Origin: Apiotrichum sp. Y4204
Taxonomy: Eukaryota; Basidiomycota; Tremellomycetes; Trichosporonales; Trichosporonaceae
NCBI GenBank assembly: GCA_025531455.1
Contig: JAMYHL010000009.1
Coordinates: 744,001-808,000, forward strand
DNA length: 64,000 nt
Reading direction: 5' to 3'
Both the position numbers and the translations under genes were made by a program. The stretch's first letter is position 1, and each line of letters begins with the position of its first letter. This document shows, one piece after another, positions 45,378-57,663 of this stretch. The notes beneath the pieces are model-generated. The model was given only the letters and a program-made list of their open reading frames with translations, was not told where the DNA came from and made no database searches.

Positions 45378-46048
45378 GCTCGGCCGTTCTGTACATCATC
45401 AGGCCCGTTCTCAGATTTGAGGACATCAAAGCGCATACTGTGTGAGCTGTGGGTCCGCGTCGGTGTCCTTCACTCCGCAGATCCTGTGGACGCAGCGCAC
45501 TGTTCTCAGCCTCAGCCACCACCCGCCCCGACATACTGTCCCCCAGCGGACGGTGCATCTGTCGTCTCCCATCTACCTTTTCATCACGTCGTCTTCAGCT
45601 TTTTTCTTTATTCTCTTTATTTCGCTGGTCTCATCCTCTTCGACCCTTCACTTTGTTCGTCGTTGTTCGGTTTCACCGTACTTTGTCTTTCCTTCTATTG
45701 CTGGCCGTTCCGGTGCTAGTTGGCCTTCCCCCGCGTCTACCGCCATTCGTTTCCAGACTCGACACGTCTTCAAAGCCATCTCGCTTCACGGCCATTCACT
45801 TAAATTAGCCGTATTCCACAACCCCATTCACTATCGGGGGTTTTAATGCTCTAGCTCGCTTTTACTTGTCAACTACCCTCTCCGCACCGCACAGTGCGCC
45901 GCTCGCGATCACCCACTTTCATTTAAAACCACAAGACCTATCTGGCTGGCGCCCTCTCCCACTTTTCCTATCATTCACAATAGGCGTTCTACAGTCTCTC
46001 CGGCGGCTGCCCTCTTCCCCCATCCTCCCGCGCCCGCCGTTCTTCAAG

Positions 46049-47960
46049 ATGTCGTGGCATCCGACCCGCCGTGACCTGCTCCTCTTCCTCATTGTCCTTG
46101 TGCTGTTTGGCCTCTTCCTTCAGCTCGACTTCTCCTTCCGCTTCACAGACTCTAAAGGGTCAGATTCCCTACTTGGCTTTAAGTTTGGCATAGGCGGCCG
46201 GCGGCCAGGGGAGCACGGCTCCGGACAGTCACGGAAACCCCTGTCGAGTGATCTCAACGCGCAGGGCTTTGCGGGCAGGATCGTTGCAAGCGTGAGCGAT
46301 GCCAAGGTCAAGTGGGGAGAGGAGGGCGCAGTGCGCACTACTGTTCCCACCCATGCACCTGGTGAGTGCAAGTGGGATTGTTTTTACACCGGATACTGTG
46401 TGCGCGCAATTATGTGGGCGTCTCTCTGACGGCGCTGACAGTCAGGATGGACCGTCTTCGACGCCATCTACCTCTACAATGGCACGTGGTACATTGTTAC
46501 TGATCATCCCTCCTCGATTCCCTTGCTTCGTTTGATGGTCTCGACTGGCGCGGAGATCTGGAACGACGAGGAATCAATCAAGCGTCGGTGCGTTTAAATT
46601 CTGGTCGCGTGCACCAAATGGGAACCACAACTGACAGATCAGAGAGCCCACAGACAAGGACATGCGTATCATCTTCCCCTCTGAAGCAAAGCGTCTTTTC
46701 GGCAACTCGGCGTCTCGCGTGTCTGGCATGTCATTGCTCGTCAACGACCCTCCCCAGTTTTTGGACCACTATTACCATTACGCCGCCGAACTGCTCTTTG
46801 GAATCTGGCGGACGTACTCATCGCTCGACCACTCGATCAACGCCGCAGGACAAACTCACCTCCCATCACCGGCTCGAATGATTATGCCGCATGTGGCGGC
46901 TGGCAAGTGGAACGACTATGCGAAGATGAACTCTTTCATCACACGTGCTATCTTCCCCGGCATGTCATACGAGTACCGCAGCGACTTCCTCGACCGCGTC
47001 GATACAGCGCGTGCCTACCTCTTCGACAGGGTCGTGTTCGCCGACCGTGCTGCCGCGTTCAGGGGACCTGAATTTGCCAAGACCTGGCGTACAGCGTCCG
47101 AGGCTGTAACGTTGGGTGGATCACGCTACTGGTGGTCGCCCATTCGTCGCAATCTCTTGGAGTTCATCGGAAGCGGTGACAAGAGCGAGATCAATCTGGA
47201 GGACTTTGGCCTGGAGGAAGCCGAGGACGAGCTTGAGCTCGACGAAACTGACAATGATGAATCCGAGACTCGTCCGCGGGTAAAGGACGAGCCCGTCTTT
47301 GACAGTGACATTAGACGCGGAACGACCGGAAAGAGGGCTGCCAAGGACGAAACCGCACTCGCGCATCGTAAAGAGCACTCTCCCGCAAACCCCGTCATCA
47401 CCTACGTGTCGCGTCAGGACTGGGGTCGCCGCATGCTTAAGCCTGAGGATCATGATGTGCTTGTCAGCGAGCTCAGGGCATTGGAGAAGAAGTACGGGTG
47501 GGAGGTGAGTTCTAACAGTAGCACGATAAGCCATTACATTGCTGACATCACAGGTCAACATTGTCGCCATGGACAAGCTCACCCGCGACGAGCAGATCCG
47601 CCTGGCTGCCCGGACAACAATCATGATGGGTGTGCACGGTAACGGTCTTACTCATCTTCTGTGGATGAACAATCTCAATCCTCGTGCGACGGTTATGGAG
47701 TTTGTGAGTCGGAGATGCTTGATGACCTTCAGCGAATACTGACATTACAGTTCTTCAAGGGAGGCTTTGCATACGACTACGCCTTCATCACTCATGCCCT
47801 CGAGGTCCGTTACTTTGGCTGGTGGGGCGACGAGTACTTCTCGCATCCCGATCTTCCGGAAGTCGCCTACCCTGAGGGCTTCCAGGGCAACGAGATTGCG
47901 CTTGACGGCAAGAAGGTCGCTCATCTTGTCGAGCAGCGCCTCCTTATCGATCGCATCTAA
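46049..47960 (+). CDS. GT61-family type II membrane glycosyltransferase
   Basis: Predicted Golgi/ER-lumen glycosyltransferase related to plant xylosyltransferase and EGF-domain O-GlcNAc transferase (DUF563/GT61). Its donor and acceptor are unknown. The start ATG at 46049 gives MSWHPTRRDLLLFLIVLVLF, a short cytosolic tail followed by a signal anchor of about 20 residues. A stem region and the lumenal domain follow: GWTVFDAIYLYNGTWYIVTD, then LDHYYHYAAELLFGIWRTYS (the conserved HYYH-type motif) and DWGRRMLKPEDHDVLVSEL. After an intron, the hallmark is ARTTIMMGVHGNGLTHLLWM. The stop is at 47958-47960. An acidic insert (EEAEDELELDETDNDESE) sits mid-domain. About five introns give about 560 residues. 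In capsule-forming relatives such enzymes act on wall or capsule glycans, which is only an inference here. Confidence 0.88.
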
Positions 47961-48730
47961 GCGAACACCTTTACCAGGAATGCCCGCCACCGGCGAGCCT
48001 GCATTGCCATCACTGAGGGTCCATCCCCTTACCCACTCCCACTCCACATTGTTTCCAGTTGTCACACATGTCACGTCCGGACACTCATTCGCAATCTTCT
48101 AATACCGAACAATTGGCAACCGCGACGCGACGTCGACCACCCTCACCTCATTTTCAATCCCATCCCCCATAACGGACCCCATTAGCATAGAGAGTAGCAT
48201 CCCCGGACACGGCAGCCATATTTGGCCCGGGTACCCCAAGATGAATATGTTGTTCTATAGAACCCTAAGATGTGCATATCAAGAGGAGCAGTGATGAGAT
48301 ATACTGGATTGTTCATTACCTCCCTTCAATCAGACATGGCACTGGTCGAGCTTATCCCAGTTTAGGTTGTTATCGTTCCTGTTCCTGTCCGGCCACGTAC
48401 GTATGTACATACTCAACGCCATTCTGTTTCTAGTCGCCGTCAGGATGACCAACTTGACATGCTCTGGTTGGGATTCCCGGCCGGAATACTGAACACTCAA
48501 GATAGGGATTCGGGGGTCCCAACGGTGCCCATGGCCCCGTCCTTTTCATTCACAACAGATGCGCATCCAGTTCGACCCACTGCGGAGACCAGCACATTTC
48601 GAAAGAAGCCAGACGGTGACTTTGCTCGCCCTCTTAGTCAGAAGATCGGAGGTTCACATTGCCTCAGTAGGTTCAGCAACTGGTGAAGGAAATCAACAGT
48701 CTCTATCGTCCTCATCACAGTAGTACATGT
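47961..48730. other. Convergent intergenic region
   Basis: A 770-bp spacer between the 3' ends of the glycosyltransferase and the J-protein. Reading frames here (for example 48459-48686) lack coding bias. No RNA gene was recognised. Confidence 0.45.
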
Positions 48731-50251
48731 TTAGCTGGGCGGCACCGACAGACGCGGGCTCCGACGGCGCGCACCGGGCGTCCCCGTCGGCGATGGGGGC
48801 AAGGGCGTGTCCTGCGCGACTGCGAGCGTCTCCGGTGCGGGGACCCGCAGACGCGGCGTGCTGCCGCGCGTCCTCCGCGGGGACGGGGCGGATTCGTCTA
48901 CTGCCAATGTCGGCGAGGGAACGTGGCCGCCCTTGTGAATGCGGTCGGCGGCTGTCTCGAAAGCTTCACGAGTCGCAGGGTGTACCTGAATCTGACGGTC
49001 GAGGAAGACTGATGTCAGAGGAGAAGAAAAAAAAAAAAAACTAAAAAAACTTACTCTTCTCCATGCGGTCGAGGAGGTTCCTCTCTGCCGCAGGGCGGTC
49101 GTTCGTTCCCGCCAGAACGGGGCCGATTTCCTCGCTGAGCGCGTTGACCGCTTCAGCATTGACGAGGCCGGCGAGCTGCAGGGCGGTCTGAGTGGAGATG
49201 TCTCGCGGCGACCAGACCGCGGCAAGCTGAGATATGGCGATGCACGCGTCAGTGAAGAGGCGGTGCAGGAGGGCGACGAGCTGATATGGCTGGCGCTGGA
49301 GGATGGAGCGCGGGATGATAAATGTCAGGACGCGTGTGATGGGCAACGGAAGGGGTGCGAGGAGCGGTGACTGAGTCGGCGAGTTCACGGGCGATGTCGG
49401 GGTGAGGATGAGAGTCGTTTCCCATATGAGGAGCACACAGAGGAGGAAGTTACGCCACTGAGAGTCAGATGTGTGAAAAGCCCGCTTAACTCACGTATGC
49501 TCCCTGTTGGGCGCGGCCTAAGAGACCGAGTACGAGCATGACTCCCACAGTGCCGACGTAGAATCCCAGCGAGTTTTGGGCACCCTTGAGGACATGCTCG
49601 CGCGCTCCCGCGACCCTCTGCCATTCGACAATTGACGGGCCGAATCTGCTGTCAGCAAAGGTTTCTTGAGGGAGCACATCAGTGACATCACGCACCGGTC
49701 GTATGCGAAGCGCTTGACGGGATCAGTGAGCACCTCGTACGCCTGGCGGATGGCGATAAAGCGCGCCTCGGCCTCGGGTCCCGCCCTCGGACCCAGCCGG
49801 TCGGGGTGGTACAAACGAGACCTGGTGTGAGCCTGAGGTACTTGATAGCAAGATGGAAACATGCGAGAATATCCCGGGCAGCTCAACAGTCCGAGACGAA
49901 CACCTTCGCTGACGATTACACCGGGTGGGACTGCTCGGGATTACACTTCCGACGTCGTGTGACTCACATTTGGCGGAACGCCTTCTTCAGCTCATCGTCG
50001 CTGGCACGCGGCCCCACACCAAGGAGGTCATACCAGTCCGTCTCTGCGCGCGCGGTGGTGGCGAAATTGTACGCCAGGGCAATGATAACGACGGCAGTGA
50101 GGACATGGCGGTAGTTTCTCCGCCAGGCCTCGCTGCCTGGCGCTGCGGGCGGGAAGAAGCCGGGAAGGACGCCAGTGAGGACTGGCATGAGGGTCTGTGT
50201 GATCTTGTCCGGGAGGAAAGACCACAACAGTGGCGCGATGTAGCCCCGCAT
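48731..50251 (-). CDS. Membrane-associated DnaJ-domain protein
   Basis: J-protein predicted to recruit Hsp70 to a membrane, probably the ER. The start ATG at 50251 gives MRGYIAPLLWSFLPDKITQ. A transmembrane helix follows (RHVLTAVVIIALAYNFATTA), then the J domain ETDWYDLLGVGPRASDDELKKA. It is interrupted by an intron and continues with the HPD motif in RLYHPDRLGP and IRQAYEVLTDPVKRFAYDR. Two further hydrophobic segments occur (GFYVGTVGVMLVLGLLG and NFLLCVLLIWETTLIL), followed by a helical cytosolic part (QPYQLVALLHRLFTDACIA) and a Pro/Ser/Arg-rich tail ending RRSPRLSVPPS at 48731. About five introns are present, one containing an A/T homopolymer at 49022-49048. The overall layout resembles fungal 'membrane-associated DnaJ chaperones'. 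The exact orthologue is not assigned. Confidence 0.85.
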
Positions 50252-50524
50252 CGTGACTTATGGGAGAGGTGGGGCGGAATTCCGTCAAAGGTGAATGTCA
50301 AGTGAGAAGCAGGCGAATCTGATAGTGCACGACCTCTTCGAACGCGTAATGTGTCATGTGGCGTTCCGGCAGCGTGTTTGCGTGGAGGTGGCAGTGACAT
50401 CCTTCCCGCACATCCCGCCGCAGAACGATCACGTGATATGCATCTTGACAATGTCCCGCGCACACGATCAAGATGCAATATGCATGAATGCAAAAGTATG
50501 GTAGATATATAGAGTTGGAGCAGA

Positions 50525-52994
50525 TCAACGCCTGTTCCTTCCACCCTCTCCGACGACACCCATGGCTGTACGCTTGCTCGCTGCCACGGCCGTAGCGTCG
50601 AGCTCCGCCTCGCGCTGGATACGCTCGATTTCCTCAAGGAGAGGACGGTACTCGTCATACCGTGTTGACGCCAGTTCTGAATTGTCAGCACCGGCTGATT
50701 GTAGGTAGCTTACCGAAGCCCTCGCGGCGGAGTGCTTTTCCTCGACTGCCGCTGCTTTCATACGCTGTGCCAGCCCAATAGTCGCGCGTGCGCTGTACGT
50801 TAGAACTGGTCGATTCAATGAGGCATACCGCGTAAAACATGCGCAGATTCTCTCCCGGGAGAGGAGTGGACAAGACGTCTTCCTCCGTACGGGTTGTATC
50901 CTTGGCGACGCCCATGAACTTGGTTGCCTCTTTACGAAGAGCGTCCTAGTCGTTAGCTTACAGCCACATTATTGAGGCTTACCCTCTCAGCCTGAGACAA
51001 TGCAGCGTGGCGGGCCTCCCTCGCATCGTCGTCCTCGTCGTCGTCATCCAGTGCCGCCAGCTCCTCTTCCTCATCACTGCTGCTCTCATCGTCATCCTCA
51101 TCGTCAGAGTCAGACATGCCGCCGTCCTCGTCGTCGCTGCCCATCCACTCGAGTTCGTCGAGCCCTGTCCCGCGGATATGGTTGAAACGGTCCAACTTCT
51201 CCAGGTTTAGCGTGACAAAGTCGTCCAAGGTGTATTCTCGCGCTGGATTGTTTGTCTCGTAAATTCCACCATAGCTGCAAAGTTAAAAGGGGGTGGAACG
51301 GTGCAACTCACATAAACAACGTATTCTTGGCAATTGCCAACATGGTGTTGTAACGCGTGAGAGGAATCGTCTTTTGAGGATCATCGGGGTCATCGTCGTC
51401 GTCTACCGGTTCGGGTGCAGGAGAGGGTGACGAAGCGGGAACAGGGACGTCTCCCTCGGCGTCCTGAAGGTTAGCTTTGATCTATGACAGATCGGCGTAC
51501 CTCTCCTCCATCTTCATCGCCGTCGTCAACCTCCATCTCTTCTTCCTCCTTGGCCTCAACAACAGCCTTCTTCGCTCTTCGCTTGCCGCCCATCTTCTTT
51601 TTCTTTTTGAGGTTAAGGCTGCTCCAGCGCCCGTTTCCTGCAGGGTTATACGCATACCTGAAAAGATCAGCATTGTCCAGCACATAAACGCACAGGTCGT
51701 TGTAGAAGACACTCTCCATATTTTCCTCGTCGTTCTCCTCATCAAGAACACCGCCAAACAGAACGCCCATACCCTTGCTCGCCCAATAAGCCATAGTGGC
51801 ACCGGAACGAAGTGTAGGAGCGTAACCGACTTTCTTGCGGCGTTCCCATTTGAGCTTCGGTAGTTCGGTATCCATCCTGCAGGGTTAGAAACTGACCTCA
51901 CATTGTAACCGACCGGAGAAGCCATGCATCGTCAAGTGGAACACCTTTCGGCCGAGTGCCCTTCACGTATTCCTTCCTGTAACCGCCATACAGGATGGCA
52001 CCTTCGGGGCACGGGATGAAGGAAAACCCGCTACGCGGTCTGCAATGTTAGTTATTGAAACTAAGGGAGTCACCGAACTAACCCTGGCGCGCGATCCTTA
52101 TCAATGTGCTCAATTTGATGCCATTTGTAGGTCTCGAGGTCAAAGATCCAGAGATCAGACAGGTAGTTGGCTGTTGTCAGGTGTGATCTTGTGGCCACTC
52201 ACTTTTCACGCCGACGTCAATGAACCCGCCAAACAGAATCACGTATTGCTTCCAGAGCACCATTCTGAGGTCAGCAATATTCCTGTAGAAGAGCTCAAGG
52301 GCCTACCGGTGACCACTGCGCCCCGAAGGGCCACGCTTAAAGTCGATCTTGTCCCAGGCGTGTGTTTTGCACGAGAACAGCCACATGTCCTTGTAATGGT
52401 GGAAGCTGGTCTGTGTCGGACTCGCATATTCACCACCTGGTCAAGTCAGTTTGTTGCTCTTGTCCTGACCCACCAAAAATAAGAATTCCACCGCCGTCTC
52501 CCAGACCTGCTCCTGCTACACCGGCCGCGGAGCTGCGAGGTGCAGGAGCCGTACCACTCTTGTACTCCTTCCACTCGTCCTTGGCAATGTCATAGCGCAG
52601 TGTGGAGTTGTAGAAAGTTGCACGAGATCCGTCAAAGTACTCTCCAAACAGAAGATACAGGTGGTTGCTCTCTGAAGACGCAGTAGACGGCGACGGCAGG
52701 AACAGCGCACCAGTGCGCGGCGGAGGTGGACTCTCGAGTGTCGTAACCGTGTTGGCGGCGAGCTAGACATAAGTTAAACATGAATCCAGCCAGGTAACTT
52801 ACAGCTGCGAGCTCGGCCTTATATCTATCCAGAATGGCATCGAGGTCTTCCTCGTCGTCTGCCTCCTTGGCCTTTCCCTTGCCGCCCTTGGACTTGATGA
52901 GTGCCGCTTCCTTCTTGGCCGCTTTGGAAGCCTGTTTCTCCTTCTTGGCCGCCTTGGCCGCTGCTTTACCCGCTGTTTTCTTGCCGGGAGCCAT
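50525..52994 (-). CDS. KEL3: Kelch-repeat protein Kel3/KLHDC4
   Basis: Beta-propeller protein of unclear molecular role, conserved from yeast to human. The start at 52994 gives MAPGKKTAGKAAAKAAKKEK, the Lys/Ala-rich coiled N-terminus typical of the family. An in-frame Met lies five codons upstream at 53009. The kelch blades read [76 protein letters not shown] plus ILYGGYRKEY, SGATMAYWASKGMGVLFGGV and LFIYGGIYE. Between the blades lie a Lys-rich patch (KKKKKMGGKRR) and acidic tracts, including a long D/E/S run (51000-51150). The C-terminus continues through ALRKEATKFMGVAKD to GVVGEGGRNRR at 50525. About ten introns give about 650 residues. It is divergent from SPT16. Confidence 0.93.
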
Positions 52995-53499
52995 AACTGT
53001 GTCTCTCAAACCGTGGGATCGCGTAAGATGAGTATGTAGTTGTGTCGCGCTTTCGAAGAGGTCTGGAAAGAGTATCCATCGATATCGTCATCGTCATCTC
53101 AGGCTGGCCAGAAAGTTGCGGAGACCGAAAGTGGAGGTCTAGCCTGGGAGCAGGGCCGCCACACAGGGATATTGCCGAATTCTCCGGAGATGATGACGGT
53201 GGACGCGTTCGGGCACGCGCCTTGTGTGTACTTAATCACCGTTGCACCGCGCCACCCAACAACCTCCATTCATCGTATTACAAGAGCACAGTCTCGACCT
53301 ATCCTCATCCTCATCTTAACTCTCTCCCCCATTTTCGTCTCTCTCGCTCTCTCTGTGTCTCCCACTGGTAGTCTCCTCGTTAAAATCACACAGGACGGTC
53401 ACGGGACGGCACTGGCGGACGGCGTACTATAAAATCTCACCTCGATCTAGGTGAACTTTCCACTCTCGCTGCGGACAAACTTGTACGCCTCCCACAGCC
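52995..53499. promoter_or_regulatory. Divergent promoter, KEL3 / SPT16
   Basis: A 505-bp shared upstream region. The half next to SPT16 is strongly CT-rich (53320-53365), a usual fungal core-promoter feature. No gene was supported. Confidence 0.5.
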
Positions 53500-56400
53500 A
53501 TGTCAGACGTCAAGCTCGACTCAGTTGTCTTCTTCACCAGGGCACGGAAGCTCTTCGAAACCTGGGATGTGGGTACTACAATTGCGGTTTTTTGGATCGT
53601 CATGATTACTGACATTGCTCCTCCATTCCGTGATCTCGACGCGTTGCTCTTCCTGCTTTGAACACAATAGGCCTCTCCGGATGAAATTGCACCGCTTGGA
53701 GAGACCGCTGCGCTCCAGGTGCTCGTAGGAGACGCCACCGATGACGCACCTCAGTTCAACAAGTCTGCTGCAATTCAGGTAAGTCTACCGTATATGGTCA
53801 CTCACCACGTGCTCACACATCAGACATGGCTGCTTGGATTCGAGTTTCCCTCCACTTTGATAATGTTCTGGAAGGCGTCACGCAAGATTACCTTTGTGTG
53901 CAGCTCGTCGAAGGGTGAGTGGACTAAGTTACGCGTTCGGCAAAACTGACCATTCAGCCAAAATCCTTCGTCAGCTGGAGTCTCAAGGAGGCATTGAGAT
54001 CGATGTGCGCGTGAGAGCTCCCAAGGATGAGTCTACAGCAAGCGTCATGCCCGACCTTGTTCTGGAGCTCGGCGACTCCAAGGTTGGCAATCTCCCGAAG
54101 GACAAGGCTACCGGAAAGCTTGCAGACGAGTGGAACTCTGCGTGCGTATTCCCCACTAATGGATATATGGCATGAAGCTGACAGCAAGGGTGTCCGCTTC
54201 GAAGGCGGGTGTTCAGTTCGTCGACGTGACTGCGGCTGTTTCCGCGCTCCTTGCGGCAAAGGATGTGGAGGAGATGGTGGGTCTTTGTCGCCCGCTCGTT
54301 GCTGACGGCAGAACGCGACTATCACTGCCGCCCGCCTCACCTCTACCTGCATGAACAACTACTTCAAGTCCAAGATGGAGGCCTTGATTGACCGTGGTAC
54401 GAAAATCACCCACGAGGCGTTCGCGCAATTGATCGAGGAGAAGATTGGCAATGACGAGAAGGCCGCGGACATGAAGCTCTGGAACAAGAACCCTCAGCTG
54501 AAGGATGTGGACTTCACGAACACAGACTGGATCTTCTCTCCGATTATCCAGTCTGGTGGCCAATATGATCTTCGTGTCTCCGCCTATTCGAACGATCAAA
54601 ATCTCAAGCCCGGCGTTATCCTTTCGAGTCTCGGAATTCGCTACAAGTCGTACTGTGCCAGCATGGCGCGTACCTTTATGATCAGCCCGACCAAGAAGCA
54701 GGAGGCCAACTTCCAGATTCTACTCGAAGTCCGCCAAGAGGTCCTCAAGATGCTCAAAGAGGGAACGGTAGTTAAGGATGTCTACAACCACGCTGCCTCG
54801 TTGCTGCAAGGCAAGGGTCTCGGTGACGCATTTGTGAAGAACATTGGCTTTGCCGTGAGTCACCCCTTTCTTGAAGCACAACTGACGTCAGACTGGTCTT
54901 GAATACCGCGACAGTGCTTTCCTCCTCGCACCCAAGAACGACCGCACGCTGAAGGAGAACATGATTCTCGTTGTTACTCTTGGTCTCAGCAACCTGCAAG
55001 ACAAGAAGGGCCCGTACAGCCTCATCCTCTCGGATACTGTCGAGGTTGGCATTGACGGCGGTACTTTCCTCACGGAGGGCTGCACCAAGCTTCGTGATGT
55101 GGTCATGGAGCTGGATGACGAAGAGGAGGAACCAGTGGATGTGAAGCCCAAGGTTAAACCGTCCTCCAAGTCGAACGGCAAAGCGAATGGCAGCACGCAC
55201 AAGTCACCTGCTAAGACTCGTGGTGGTGTCGCAGGCGGCAAGGCAACTCGTGGCGCCCAGCAGCAGATTGTGTCCACCACGGAACAGCGTATCAAAGCTC
55301 ACCAGATGGAACTCCATGCTCAGCGCAATGCGGACGGTCTGAAAAAGTGGGCGAACGGCGGTGTCGGCAAGGACTCTGCCCAGAACAACGTGGTCAAACG
55401 TTACGAGTCGTACCGTCGTGAGGAGCAGCTGCCCAGCATAGTGCAGGACCGCCGTATCTGGGTCGACGAACAGCGCCAGACTATCCTTCTCCCGATCAAC
55501 GGCTTTGCCACTCCCTTCCACATCTCAACCGTCAAGAATGTGACCAAGGTCGAGGAGTCTTCTCACATTGCGCTGCGCATAAACTTCCAGTCCCCGGGGC
55601 AGATTGCTGGCAAGAAGGAGGACATGCCGTTTGAAGACCCGGACGCAACCTTCATTCGCTCGCTTACCTTCCGGTCCAAGGATCAGCGCCACATCATGAA
55701 GGTATTTGAGCAGATCACGGCTCTGAAGAAGGCGGCGACTAAGCGTGAGGCGGAGCGCAAGGAGATGGCGGATGTCATTGAGCAGGAGAAGCTCATTGAG
55801 ATCAAGGGTCGTCACCCTTACATACTCAAGCACGTCTTCCCCCGCCCATCCACCGAAGGCAAAAAGTCGGACGGCAATCTTGAGATACACCAGAACGGTA
55901 TCCGTTTCCGTCCTGACGGCCCCGGATCTCGAATCGACCTGTTGTTCAGCAATATCAAGCACCTGTTCTTCCAGCCAAGCGAGAAGGAGCTTATAGTGTT
56001 GCTTCACGTCCACCTCAAGGCGCCGATCATGATCGGTAAGAAGAAGACCCTCGACGTCCAGTTCTACCGTGAGGTATCGGATATGAACTTCGACGAGACA
56101 ACGGGAAAGCGTCGCAAGGCACGGTACGGTGACGAGGACGAGATAGAGCAGGAACGTGAGGACCGCCGCCGTCGCCAGGAGCTCGACAAGATGTTCCAAT
56201 CGTTTGCCAAGCGCATTTCCGATGCTGCGCAGGCTCAGCAGTACGAACTTGAGGTCGATGTCCCCTTCCGTGAACTGGGCTTCAACGGTGTCCCCAACCG
56301 TACCAATGTTGTCCTCATGCCCACCACCGACTGTCTTGTTCACCTCTCCGAGTGGCCACCGACCGTCATTACCCTATCTGAGGTCGAGATTGTCCACTTC

Positions 56401-56934
56401 GAGCGTGTCCAGTTTGGTCTCAAAGCCTTCGACATGGTCTTTGTGCTCAATGACTTTAAGAAGCATCCGGTGTCCATCAACTCCATTCCTGTCGTACACC
56501 TCGACAATGTTAAGGAGTGGCTCGACTCGGTCGACATACCCATCTCGGAGGGACCGGTCAACCTGTCGTGGCCGGCTATCATGAAGACGATCAACGATAA
56601 CCCTTACCAGTTCTACCTCGATGGAGGCTGGGACTTCCTTACTGGCAGCGGCGACTCTGGATCTGAGGAGGAGAGCAGCGAGGGCTCGGTCTTTGAGGAG
56701 GACAGCGACGACTTTGGCAGCGACGCGAGCAGCAGCGACGACGACTCGTCCGAGGGCTACTCTGACGAGTCGGACGACTCTGGAAGCGGCGATGACGACT
56801 TCTCCGACGAGAGCGGCGACGACTGGGATGAGCTTGAGCGGAAGGCGAAGAAGGCGGATGACAGGCGCCGGGAGGCAGGCGACGATCTGTCCGACGACGA
56901 CCGCAAGAGCAAGAAGAAGGGTGGCCGCCGTTAG
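53500..56934 (+). CDS. SPT16: FACT histone chaperone subunit Spt16
   Basis: Nuclear FACT complex subunit that dismantles and rebuilds nucleosomes during transcription and replication. The start ATG at 53500 gives MSDVKLDSVVFFTRARKLFETWD. Short exons follow through the peptidase-like N-domain: DEIAPLGETAALQVLVGDA, TWLLGFEFPSTLIMFWKAS, GVQFVDVTAAVSALLAAKDV, ITAARLTSTCMNNYFKSKME, and the large exons SLGIRYKSYCASMARTFMIS and LILSDTVEVGIDGG. The dimerisation and middle domains include RREEQLPSIVQDRRIWVDEQ, NGFATPFHISTVKNVTK and PFRELGFNGVPNRTNVVLMP. The protein ends in a long Asp/Ser/Glu-rich tail and KKKGGRR, the family's histone-binding C-terminus. Seven or so introns lie in the 5' half and the 3' two kilobases are one exon. 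The length of about 1,010 residues is normal. Confidence 0.97.
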
Positions 56935-57311
56935 ACGTTATCAAGTCGCGTTTCGTGTAGCATTAGTGTATCAGCGTAGTAACTGTCCATGCAGATAGAT
57001 GAGCGAAGCGTCTTGGCACCTATATCATGCTGATGGTCTGTTCCTTCACACCGTCACTGAGCTCGCTGCCCGGCCTACAAGCCGCCTTCTCCCCCTCCTC
57101 GCTTACCGGAACGGACAGGATGCGACACTAACCACTCCATCTCCGGTTACGCAGGAGCTCAATTCACGGGTGGGAAAACTGATATCTAGCCTATGGCAGC
57201 TTTTTTCGTCTCCTTTGCTCGCTCCCACCAACTGCCCTATGTCCTCAGACCGTCTCCCACCCCTTCGCAGCCTTCTCCTCACGCTCCCCATCCCAAAAAG
57301 CAGTTCTCTTG
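56935..57311. other. SPT16 3' flank
   Basis: A 377-bp spacer between the SPT16 stop and a leftward tRNA gene. On the minus strand a T5 run just beyond the tRNA 3' end (57296-57300) is the probable Pol III terminator. Nothing else was seen. Confidence 0.5.
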
Positions 57312-57395
57312 TTCTCTTGCCGGGATTCGAACCCGGGTCGATCGCGCTCTTCACGCAGTGAAAGGCGACTAGATTAACCCCTATCCTACAAGAGA
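57312..57395 (-). tRNA. tRNA-Glu(UUC) with 12-nt intron
   Basis: The 7-bp acceptor stem TCTCTTG/CAAGAGA pairs perfectly. The D arm (GGATAGGGGTTAATCTAGTC-like), anticodon stem GTCGC/GCGAT and T arm CCGGGTTCGAATCCCGG are all present. The loop CTTTCA places anticodon TTC at 57360-57362. The 12 bases at 57347-57358 sit between positions 37 and 38, the canonical intron site. Discriminator A is at 57312. The mature length is 72 nt without CCA. Confidence 0.95.
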
Positions 57396-57663
57396 GAGGG
57401 TGCTCGCGCTCGCGGAGGAGCGATCGCGAGCAGTGCCGTGGACTCGAAAGGGGTAGGCTCAGATTTGAACTGTGGACTTGGAGTGTTAGGGCGGAGGCAC
57501 GTTAGATAAGTCCGTGTGAGAGGAGATGAGGAAGACCAAGACGTTGTGGAGAAGCCTTCGATGATGCGAAGAAATCAGAGGAACCACAGAGAGGAACGAG
57601 GAAGAGATCGCCAAGGGGCGATGGGTATAAAACCGAGCCAGAATTTTGACTTTCAGATTCCTT
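57396..57663. other. Spacer between the divergent tRNA-Glu genes
   Basis: 268 bp, rich in GAG/GGA on the plus strand. It separates the 5' ends of two oppositely oriented tRNA genes and probably carries their upstream regions. No other feature was seen. Confidence 0.5.

Larger units (their letters stand above)
40507..46048. other. Gene-poor 5.5-kb region
   Basis: No intact gene is supported. GC content and codon-like periodicity are visibly lower than in flanking genes. It contains a perfect 12-bp hairpin (41821-41850), a possible coding scrap (41874-42104), two short 8-bp tandem arrays (43485-43516 and 45354-45377), a TGGCCCG-type duplication at 44045-44062 and TG runs near 43380. The last 900 bases are increasingly CT-rich and probably form the promoter and long leader of the glycosyltransferase at 46049. 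It could be a decayed mobile-element or gene-relic area, or a long regulatory region. Confidence 0.55.

Noticed and set aside
48459..48686. 75-codon plus-strand frame in the convergent spacer
   Set aside because: Composition is non-coding, with no homology signal and no splice partners.
49022..49048. A-rich run resembling a poly(A) tail of a retroposed copy
   Set aside because: It lies within an intron of the leftward J-protein gene, where it reads as a T-rich tract before the branch/acceptor. No target-site duplication is evident.
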